Source: Candidatus Cloacimonadota bacterium
GTDB taxonomy: Bacteria > Cloacimonadota > Cloacimonadia > Cloacimonadales > TCS61
Reading direction: 5' to 3'
Length of the DNA: 9,520 nucleotides
NCBI GenBank assembly: GCA_016927675.1
Contig: JAFGMF010000215.1
Location: forward strand, 1-9,520
The notes under the pieces were generated by a model, which was not told the DNA's origin, did no database searches, and was given only the letters and a program-made list of their open reading frames with translations. Positions 1 through 6,846 of this stretch are shown one piece after another (positions within the stretch are counted from its first letter, which is position 1; the number at the start of each line of letters is the position of its first letter). The position numbers and the translations under genes were made by a program.

Positions 1-52
1 CTCCTGGCAGGCTGATCAACACAAAAAGGCACAGGCTTAGTATATTAGTCAT
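1..52 (-). CDS. 5' end of a leftward gene, exported or membrane protein (partial)
   Basis: Reading the minus strand from an ATG at 52-50 gives 17 codons to the window edge, starting MTNILSLCLFVLISLPG. This is a hydrophobic stretch like the core of a signal peptide or a first membrane helix, although it has no positive N-terminal residue. No Shine-Dalgarno sequence precedes the ATG. A TTG two codons upstream (58-56) is an alternative start. The same frame has no stop upstream until about position 242, but it contains no ATG, GTG or TTG in that stretch apart from the TTG at 58. The gene would be divergent from the operon at 294. The product cannot be named from so few residues, and the call could be wrong. 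Confidence 0.4.
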   Translation of the reverse strand, partial: MTNILSLCLFVLISLPG

Positions 53-128
53 GATCAAGATTGCTGATAATAATACGGAAGCCCTGATAAAAGGGACATT
101 GATTAATAAATCTAATTTGTTTAAAAGA

Positions 129-145
129 AACCTGTTAAACAGGTT
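129..145. promoter_or_regulatory. Perfect palindrome in the divergent intergenic region (operator candidate)
   Basis: The 17 bases AACCTGTTAAACAGGTT form two perfect 8-base inverted arms (AACCTGTT and AACAGGTT) around one central base. The element lies about midway between the leftward start at 52 and the rightward start at 294, and about 20 bases upstream of a TTGACA-like box at 168. This size and symmetry suit a dimeric regulator such as a small helix-turn-helix repressor. The arms are too close together for a stable RNA hairpin loop. The regulator is unknown, and a chance palindrome in AT-rich DNA is possible. Confidence 0.35.
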
Positions 146-167
146 ATGAAGGATTAAGAAAAACTGA

Positions 168-198
168 TTGACACCATTTATTCTATTGATCAGATTTG
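168..198 (+). promoter_or_regulatory. Weak promoter candidate for the three-gene operon
   Basis: TTGACA at 168-173 matches the sigma-70 -35 consensus, but no good TATAAT follows at 16-18 bases. Read instead as a Bacteroidota-type promoter, TTG (168-170) is followed after 20 bases by CAGATTTG (191-198), one mismatch from the TAnnTTTG -7 box. A second possibility is TTGTTT (221-226) with TTTAAA (243-248). Transcription from either would leave a leader of roughly 40-90 bases before the ATG at 294. This is a motif match only. Confidence 0.25.
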
Positions 199-293
199 GA
201 GAAGTAATAAATACCTCATCTTGTTTTACAGAAATGAATTAATTTAAAAAATCTACGTGCAAATTTATCTTCTGTTTTCGGGGGAGGGTTAAA

Positions 294-3200
294 ATGAAAA
301 CAGCTCCTGGATTTAGGTTATTTCTTATTATCCATATCTTATCTTCAGTAATTTTTTTCAGTGCGATTCTGGAAGCAGAGCAGAATGATCCTGTTCAGTT
401 TCAGTTATTTGAAAAAGCCGGCAGCCTTTTAGAAAAAGCAAAACGTGAAAATGCAGATTTATTAGCTCCTTTGAGCTTTTCCAAGGGATTTGACTATTAT
501 CGGGAAGCCGAGAAGATCTTCGAGAAAAACGGTAATCTGAAAAAGATCAACTCGAATCTGAGTGATGCAGAATACTACCTTGCCATCAGTATCGAATCAG
601 CCAAAGTATCCCGCACGGCGTTAAAGGATGTTTTACAAATGCGGCAGATCATCAGGCAGAATAAATTTGATGAGCTTGCTCCCGGAGAATTTACCAAAGC
701 GGAAAAGGAATTAAGCGAAACTGCCCTGAAGATAGAGAAGGGTGACCTGGAAGCCGGCAGAAAGAGATCTGAAGTGATTGCCGAATTATATCGGGAAACG
801 GCAATAGCTGTCTACAAAGATATCTATCTGAAACAGGCGAAGAAAAGTCTGGAGAGAAGATCCATGGATCTCTACATCACCGAATACCGTAAGCAGAGAG
901 AGGAATTGAAAGAAGCCGAGAAATGGCTGAATCAGCAGAGTAAAAAGCAATTTCAACTCAATGATTTCATTCTGGAGGCTGATGCCAGGATCGGAGTCAT
1001 TGTAGGAATTTCCTATCCATCCTGGTACAGGGAGATGCCTGATACTCTTATCTTCGGTGATTTCATACTTATAGTGAACAGTTATGAAGAAAAAGGTCAA
1101 TACGATTTTAACAGCAATACCACAAAAGGTGCTTCAGGAACTGCCCAGGTTCATTTCAACTGCGGATTTGATTTCCTTATTCCTGGATTAATCGGAAATC
1201 TACAGGAAGTAGATCAGCCTTTTACCGTTGTTGAAACAGTTCTGCATCCTGAAATTGAGATATCACATTTTGAAGCAATGAAGCTGGATCCATTGGTAAA
1301 AGCAGGAGATGAGATTTCTATCCCCTTAATAAAGGAAAGTATCGATAAATATGGAATTCAACAAGCTAAGGAGAATTTATTAGGAAAACTGCAGCCGCTT
1401 CCACCTAAAAGCGGAATCACAGTCAGATTCGAGAATGCCACTATTTCTCCCGGAGCCAGACTTTCAATAGGAAATATGCTGGCCGGATCTGCCAGTTATC
1501 CTACCTTACCAACTTATCCGGAAGTTCCGGCAAAATTGTTTATCGAAGGCTTCAGGCTTGCCATGGACAGCCTATATATTACGACTTCCGGTGCGATTGC
1601 CAGATCAAAGCTTCATTTACCGGTTTCGATAATAGACGGAAACGGATGCGGTCCTGCCATTATTGATCTCGGCTCTGTTGCCATCACTCAGGATTGTCAG
1701 TTTTATCAGGACATGCCAGATTCAGCATTCGGTCCCTTTACTACTGATAAAACAGGAATGATCTTTGCCGGTTCCGGAGTTATAGCAGATTTCAGCAAAA
1801 GCTATTCTCCTTCGGGATACGGTTTGGCAAATGATTGGCAGGGAGTGATCCTGAGAAGTGGACAGACAACCGCCGTGCCTTCCGGAACCGTAATATCCAA
1901 TTCTGGTTACCTGCAGGCTCCATACCGGTTTGATGATGCATTGGTTACCAGACATGGACTGGAAGCACGTTTCAATCTGAATGCGGCTTATCAGTTCAGT
2001 ACAATTGTCCCTTATGATTATCAAATTTCCATGGCTTCGGGTTTCATCCGTGTTGACAGCAGTGCTGTTCAATATGGTTCTATTGGCGGCGGTCAGATCG
2101 TCACTCCGGAAAAGGCTGTTTGCTATAATAATCCCGGTCAGAGGGTCACCGCATATTTCACTGATCTCAGTATTCAAAAAGATCTGGATCTGTCGGGTAG
2201 TGTTAATCTTAGTCAGGATCTGTTATGGGGGGAACTTACCAATACCGGAGAGGAGTTGTTACCTTTTCATGCCAAGCCAAATACTGCTGAAGCAGATTAT
2301 GCCTGGTTTTACCTGGATGGAACAGCTGCTGCAAGGTTTGTTCCTCACAGTAATACTGATTTTAACAGTATTGTTTTATGGGGTGATATCCCGGCAAAAC
2401 TTGAAGAAAAAAATATTGCCGGGTTGACCATAACAAATCTAGCAGAATTGACAATCTATTCTCCCGATGTCCACAATTCTAAAAAATTAGTTTTTATTGA
2501 CGGTTTTGACTGTTCTTTATCACAAAGCTGGATCAATATAGAGACGCTGGGAATTAACGGTCAGATCACAATCAGTTTAGATATCAGAAATGAAAAACTG
2601 GGTGATAAATCAGCTACTTATTATCAGGCAACAGAACCTTTTGATGTCGATCTGGCCTGTATCAGGCAGAAGGAACGTTGCTTTTACATAAGATTTGCCA
2701 GCAGTTCGGTATACGATGCCGAATTTCACGGAATGCTGAACCTGAAAGGTGCCTGCAATACTCAAATCCCATTTGTTGATCTGGAATTGACTTCTACTGC
2801 AAATCTGGTAGGTGGCGACATAGATCTAAGTGCCGGTCCCGTAACACTGGATCACTGGAAATTAGAGCTGGTAGAGACTAATCCGGGAGCTCCTGCCGGA
2901 GCATTAAGTGTAAGAACCGGACAGATAATTCTTACTCAGGCCGGTATTCAGGAAACCAGACATTTTGCCAAACCTTTTAAACTCATCTGGGGTGAATTGC
3001 TGGCCGATGGCAATGTCGGTGAGCTCTTCTTTGACTATAATTCTGCCGATCAGAAATTCGACGGATTTTTATTTACTCCTCATCATGTTGCTTTATCTGA
3101 ATTTGATGCTAATCTCCCGGGTTATCTGGAAGTATGCGGGAATAATCATTTCGAATTTTTCGGTTCCAATTATCTAACCATTCAGGATTCTGTCTACAGT

Positions 3201-4388
3201 GGACCCATCACTGAGTGGGACGGCAGAAGTATCGGGATCATCGAAAAGGATTCGGAGTTTTGTCAATCCAGTAATTTGAATCTTGCCAAAAATTGGGGTA
3301 ATAGTACTGCCAGTTTTGATTTTCTGCTTGAATACGACGCAAATGATCAGGATGGTTTCCTGGGAGAAGGTACCGTCTCGCTGCCTGATCATTTTTACGA
3401 CAATGTAACATCCTCCATCCAGCTTGATCGTGATGGTGCAGAGATCGGGCTTATCGGCAGTTCCGGCAACAATTTCATGCTGATGGGGGTCGATATCGGA
3501 GCTGCATCAGAGATGTGGGGCTGCATCGATATAGATGGACAGACGCTTAGTTGTATCATGCTCGGATTTACTCTTGAAGCAACTCAGCAAAGCGCTTTTG
3601 GGATTCTGGGCGGAGCCGGAGGCATGATCGAAGCGAAAACCGTTATCAAACCAACTATTACAACTTTTGCTGCCGCAGGAATGATGTATCTGGATCTGGG
3701 GCTTGGAGGTAATGTTTCTGTAGATGGTTCCATATTATTGACCACAGATCTTGCCGCTGGAAGTGTATATGGAGATCTCCAGGGCGATCTGGATTTCAGC
3801 AGTATCTGTGCCGGACTGGAAGCCAATGGTCATATCAACTGGTATCTGTCTCCTGTTACGCAATACGTTCAGGGTCGTGCAGGAATAAGTGTTTATGGCA
3901 GATCTTTGGGAAGCGCAGGTCTGACGGGGGGTATTTTCATCGGTAACAATGTCCCTAAAAGCGAAGTCTGGGTGCTTACAGACGGCAGTAATCATTATGC
4001 AGTTGACCTAACTCAATTTCCCGAATATATCACGGGTGTATACGGATTCGGGCAGGTAAGTGTATGCCTGGATTTTGGTATTTTTGCCGGCGGGATAGAG
4101 ATCTATGCCGGTCTGGGCGCTTTTGTAAACATGGAAGGTGTGGAGCTCTGTTCGACAATTCCTGCTGTACCGTTACCCTACATTCTGGCGAATTTTGGCG
4201 TGAAGCTACATGGTGAGATACTCTGGGGTTTGGTATCTGCTTCTGCCTGGTGCAATCTGCAGATCATGGTGGGAGATCCTTTCTATTTCCAGGGAAGCTG
4301 TGGACTGGAAGGCTGTGTAGCCTGGGTTTTATGTGCCAGTGCTGATGTTACTGTAACATTGAATGAAGACGGATTCGACATAGATTAG
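294..4388 (+). CDS. Giant exported protein: helical repeats followed by a long beta- and Gly-rich body
   Basis: The product has 1364 residues. The ATG is preceded by GGAGG (283-287) at 6 bases, which fixes the start. Residues 1-28 form a signal peptide (FRLFLIIHILSSVIFFSA, likely cleavage LEA|EQ). Residues about 30-230 are charged and helical, with repeated units: LLAPLSFSKGFDYYREAEKIF (from about 56, last residue cited only to mark the end), ELAPGEFTKAEKELSETALK (from about 127) and a looser third copy near 190-215. The xAPxxFxKA...A pattern recalls DUF4398-type periplasmic helical proteins. From about 237 (GISYPSWYREMPDTLIFGDF) to the end the sequence is beta-strand-like, rich in Gly, Asp and Asn, with 19 cysteines, and very Gly-rich from about 1060. 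LWG(E/D) or IWGE motifs recur near 645, 696 and 899, with LWG at 1310. I see no catalytic motif, OmpA domain, LPxTG or type IX sorting tail. It is the first gene of the operon with the FN3 and peptidase genes. Function unknown; structural surface or periplasmic protein is an inference. Confidence 0.9.
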   Translation: MKTAPGFRLFLIIHILSSVIFFSAILEAEQNDPVQFQLFEKAGSLLEKAKRENADLLAPLSFSKGFDYYREAEKIFEKNGNLKKINSNLSDAEYYLAISIESAKVSRTALKDVLQMRQIIRQNKFDELAPGEFTKAEKELSETALKIEKGDLEAGRKRSEVIAELYRETAIAVYKDIYLKQAKKSLERRSMDLYITEYRKQREELKEAEKWLNQQSKKQFQLNDFILEADARIGVIVGISYPSWYREMPDTLIFGDFILIVNSYEEKGQYDFNSNTTKGASGTAQVHFNCGFDFLIPGLIGNLQEVDQPFTVVETVLHPEIEISHFEAMKLDPLVKAGDEISIPLIKESIDKYGIQQAKENLLGKLQPLPPKSGITVRFENATISPGARLSIGNMLAGSASYPTLPTYPEVPAKLFIEGFRLAMDSLYITTSGAIARSKLHLPVSIIDGNGCGPAIIDLGSVAITQDCQFYQDMPDSAFGPFTTDKTGMIFAGSGVIADFSKSYSPSGYGLANDWQGVILRSGQTTAVPSGTVISNSGYLQAPYRFDDALVTRHGLEARFNLNAAYQFSTIVPYDYQISMASGFIRVDSSAVQYGSIGGGQIVTPEKAVCYNNPGQRVTAYFTDLSIQKDLDLSGSVNLSQDLLWGELTNTGEELLPFHAKPNTAEADYAWFYLDGTAAARFVPHSNTDFNSIVLWGDIPAKLEEKNIAGLTITNLAELTIYSPDVHNSKKLVFIDGFDCSLSQSWINIETLGINGQITISLDIRNEKLGDKSATYYQATEPFDVDLACIRQKERCFYIRFASSSVYDAEFHGMLNLKGACNTQIPFVDLELTSTANLVGGDIDLSAGPVTLDHWKLELVETNPGAPAGALSVRTGQIILTQAGIQETRHFAKPFKLIWGELLADGNVGELFFDYNSADQKFDGFLFTPHHVALSEFDANLPGYLEVCGNNHFEFFGSNYLTIQDSVYSGPITEWDGRSIGIIEKDSEFCQSSNLNLAKNWGNSTASFDFLLEYDANDQDGFLGEGTVSLPDHFYDNVTSSIQLDRDGAEIGLIGSSGNNFMLMGVDIGAASEMWGCIDIDGQTLSCIMLGFTLEATQQSAFGILGGAGGMIEAKTVIKPTITTFAAAGMMYLDLGLGGNVSVDGSILLTTDLAAGSVYGDLQGDLDFSSICAGLEANGHINWYLSPVTQYVQGRAGISVYGRSLGSAGLTGGIFIGNNVPKSEVWVLTDGSNHYAVDLTQFPEYITGVYGFGQVSVCLDFGIFAGGIEIYAGLGAFVNMEGVELCSTIPAVPLPYILANFGVKLHGEILWGLVSASAWCNLQIMVGDPFYFQGSCGLEGCVAWVLCASADVTVTLNEDGFDID

Positions 4389-4398
4389 CGGAGGAAAA

Positions 4399-6834
4399 AT
4401 GAAAAAAACAAGAAAACCGATAAAAATATTATCAGTAACACTGCTGATAATTAATTTCTTCCTGATATCCGGGCTCGCAGCAGAAGATCTGGAATTGATT
4501 ATCTTGAACAGAGATACTCTTCCTGGAACCAAGACCCAGATCACATTTATCTGGAATGAGCTTAAAGATTTAAATATTGAAGGAATAAACATTTATCGGA
4601 AAACAGGATTAACAGATGAATATCCCCGCTCTCCGATAAACGAGGTTCCGATAACCATAATGTCTGATTGTGATCAGATAAATAGTATAATTACCAGAGG
4701 TTCTGAAGAATGGCAGATTCTGGCAAATTTACCCTGGCATAAACCTAAACTCAAAGATCGTTCATTTGAACCGATTCACCCGATCAGACCTGCCCAATTT
4801 GATCCATGTATCCTTTCAACTTTGGATCCATCTTCTGACAACTGGGAACAGATTCAATTTCTGGCACGAAGGTTCCAGTCAATCTCCATGGTTTTAGGAC
4901 AATCATATTCGGACACTAATGTTAACTCCGGAACAGATTATTATTACCAGTTCAGAGCTGTTGCAAACGGTTCTGAGACAATATTGAAAAGCACTAAATC
5001 AATCCGCGCCGGATTCAGCATTCCGCTTCCTGCACCTGCCAATTTACAGGTCACTGCCGGAGACAGTGAAGTACTAATTACCTGGGACAGCGTAAATAAT
5101 GCCTTCGGCTATAATGTTTACCGTAGAGAAGCTCCTCACGGGAGCGCAGTCAAAATCAATGATGCACCTGTAATGGCTGTGATTACCCAAAATCTGGAAG
5201 GTGATCCGATTGCTGCCACCATGGGTCTGGTCGATTATCGCCGCTGGGACGAAAGCGGTTTCCCGATTACTCATGACGTCAACGGATCACCTGTGATAGG
5301 TCCGGTAAATGGGATTAATTATCAGTACCAGGTTGAAGCGCTGGACGGACTTGAGCAGCCGGGGATTCTAAGCAGTTTCTCAACTGTGGTTACACCTCAA
5401 GACACTACTCCTCCCGGGCTGCCGGGAGATCTATCGGTACAGGCTGTCGGACAGACCTTGAGGATAACCTGGAGTAAAGTAATCAAAGATCAATTCGGCA
5501 GATTGGAATTGGACGGGATCAGCGGGTATAATGTATATCGATCGGAGAACCAGAATTCATCCATCCAGACAAAGATCAATCCTGCCCTCATTGCACAACC
5601 GGCCGGAACAGAAGTTCAATTTACCGATAATGATCCGGCAATTATCTCCTATTATGGAGAAAAGGATTTTTACTATCGCATCGACTGCACTGATATTCAT
5701 GGGAATATAGGGGAAAAATCTTCTACTGCTTCGGGTTTCGTGCCGGATATCTACCCTCCTGATCCCCCGAAGTACACCGATGCAGAAGGATTTCAGGAAT
5801 ATATCCGTGTTTTCTGGGAAATCAACAGCGAACCTGATATCTATTCCTATGAAATCTACCGCAGTTTATGTCATTTAGGTGAATGGATAAGTCCGCAGGA
5901 AAAGGAAAGAAACAACATCTCCAGCGGTGATTTTGTTCTGATCGGTGAGATAACTCATCTTGAGGCAGTCGAAATTGCTGCAGTTTACGGAAAACCTTAT
6001 TTTGATGATTATACTGTCCCAGCAGGGTCACCTTTATGTTACGCCTACTGGTTGAAAAGTCGAGATGGCAGCCAGAATCTGAGTGGTAGCTGGCCTTATC
6101 CCAATTCTCTGGAAATACCTCTGCTGGTCTGCCAGCGTCTGAGAGATGAGACTCCCCCGCCACCACCCATAATCACTGCGGTCCAGGCAAGGGATGATGC
6201 TATTTATCTGGAATGGATCGCCGCACCCAGCCAGGATCTTGGAGTGTTCCACATTTACAGGTCTTTGCAGGAAGATTCCGGTTACAGCTGGATCGGCGGA
6301 CTCACCGTCGAAGAGCCCCCGGCTACTCCAATCGAACTGAGTGAACCCTTTGCCCCGGATTCACCCTGCAATTGCGATGTTATTCCGCTTGTAGCCCATG
6401 AAGGTATGAATGCCGGTTCATTTTACGATAAGAAAGCTGATCCTAAAACAATCTATCATTATAAAGTCCTTTCTGTTGATCAGAACGGTAATGAAAGCAA
6501 ACCGGAAGAATCAATTCCCTACAGCTCCTATACATTTAAAATTTCAGGATCGGCTACCCCGATCATCAATAAGATAACAAGCAAGAGTGACAGCTGCGGA
6601 TTGCTGATCGAGTGGTCACCTGCCTATAATCCCGCTTCCCATTTAGGTTACATCGTCTTTCGCAGTTCTTCTGAAAACGGCATTTACAGACAGATCAGTT
6701 CTCTATTAACTGCTTCGGAATATAATGATGAGACCATCAATAAAGGACCCTATTACTGGTATAAAGTACAATCTTATGATCCGGACGGCAGACCTTCAAT
6801 CCTTTCGGAACCCTATAAAGCTAAATTTGAATAG
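4399..6834 (+). CDS. Exported fibronectin type III repeat protein
   Basis: The product has 811 residues. The start is 10 bases after the upstream stop, with CGGAGGA just before the ATG. A basic N-terminus and hydrophobic core (KILSVTLLIINFFLISGLAA) form a signal peptide, likely cleaved after Ala28. About six FN3-like modules follow. Each opens with a Pro-rich linker and a xxITWxxV-type strand, then a G(Y/I)NVYR-type strand, then a YYYxFxAxDxxG-type strand: modules near 47-205, 211-335, 338-448, 453-580, 588-708 and 716-811. Signature strands include VLITWDS, LRITWSK, IRVFWEI, IYLEWIA and LLIEWSP, with NIYRK, NVYRR, NVYRS, EIYRS, HIYRS and VFRSS. Modules 1, 4 and 5 are longer than the usual 90-100 residues because of insertions after the YR strand. 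The protein ends within the last module, with no membrane anchor, dockerin or sorting domain. FN3 arrays usually act as spacers or binding scaffolds on exported proteins. The partner is unknown. Confidence 0.9.
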   Translation: MKKTRKPIKILSVTLLIINFFLISGLAAEDLELIILNRDTLPGTKTQITFIWNELKDLNIEGINIYRKTGLTDEYPRSPINEVPITIMSDCDQINSIITRGSEEWQILANLPWHKPKLKDRSFEPIHPIRPAQFDPCILSTLDPSSDNWEQIQFLARRFQSISMVLGQSYSDTNVNSGTDYYYQFRAVANGSETILKSTKSIRAGFSIPLPAPANLQVTAGDSEVLITWDSVNNAFGYNVYRREAPHGSAVKINDAPVMAVITQNLEGDPIAATMGLVDYRRWDESGFPITHDVNGSPVIGPVNGINYQYQVEALDGLEQPGILSSFSTVVTPQDTTPPGLPGDLSVQAVGQTLRITWSKVIKDQFGRLELDGISGYNVYRSENQNSSIQTKINPALIAQPAGTEVQFTDNDPAIISYYGEKDFYYRIDCTDIHGNIGEKSSTASGFVPDIYPPDPPKYTDAEGFQEYIRVFWEINSEPDIYSYEIYRSLCHLGEWISPQEKERNNISSGDFVLIGEITHLEAVEIAAVYGKPYFDDYTVPAGSPLCYAYWLKSRDGSQNLSGSWPYPNSLEIPLLVCQRLRDETPPPPPIITAVQARDDAIYLEWIAAPSQDLGVFHIYRSLQEDSGYSWIGGLTVEEPPATPIELSEPFAPDSPCNCDVIPLVAHEGMNAGSFYDKKADPKTIYHYKVLSVDQNGNESKPEESIPYSSYTFKISGSATPIINKITSKSDSCGLLIEWSPAYNPASHLGYIVFRSSSENGIYRQISSLLTASEYNDETINKGPYYWYKVQSYDPDGRPSILSEPYKAKFE

Positions 6835-6841
6835 AAGGAGG
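6835..6841 (+). promoter_or_regulatory. Ribosome-binding site that decides a TTG start
   Basis: AAGGAGG lies 5 bases upstream of the TTG at 6847 and overlaps nothing but the 12-base gap after the FN3 gene's stop at 6832-6834. No ATG is near. The next in-frame ATG (codon 12) would delete most of the signal peptide hydrophobic core and has no ribosome-binding site. The TTG is therefore the best start for the third gene. Confidence 0.8.
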
Positions 6842-6846
6842 ATAAA

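Noticed and set aside
51..149. A 32-codon plus-strand frame from ATG at 51 to TGA at 147-149.
   Set aside because: It has no ribosome-binding site, overlaps the start of the leftward gene in antisense, and its product resembles nothing I recognise.
1722..2177. A 151-codon minus-strand open frame inside the giant gene.
   Set aside because: It is antisense to well-supported coding sequence, lacks a ribosome-binding site and has no recognisable protein pattern.
1981..2427. A 148-codon plus-strand frame overlapping the giant gene in another frame.
   Set aside because: The product is a shifted-frame reading rich in hydrophobic and basic residues with no coherent domain. The main frame is continuous, so no frameshift is implied.
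4100..4388. The Gly-rich C-terminus of the giant protein as an outer-membrane beta-barrel or autotransporter domain.
   Set aside because: It lacks a terminal aromatic residue (it ends DGFDID), is rich in Cys, and shows no clear alternating aromatic girdle, so the barrel assignment is not supported.
5411..5428. A strong GC-rich hairpin (7-base arms CTCCCGG and CCGGGAG around GCTG) inside the FN3 gene.
   Set aside because: It encodes the Pro-Gly-rich linker between modules, so the symmetry is explained by CCG/GGG-type codons. A terminator inside a coding region with no T-run is unlikely.
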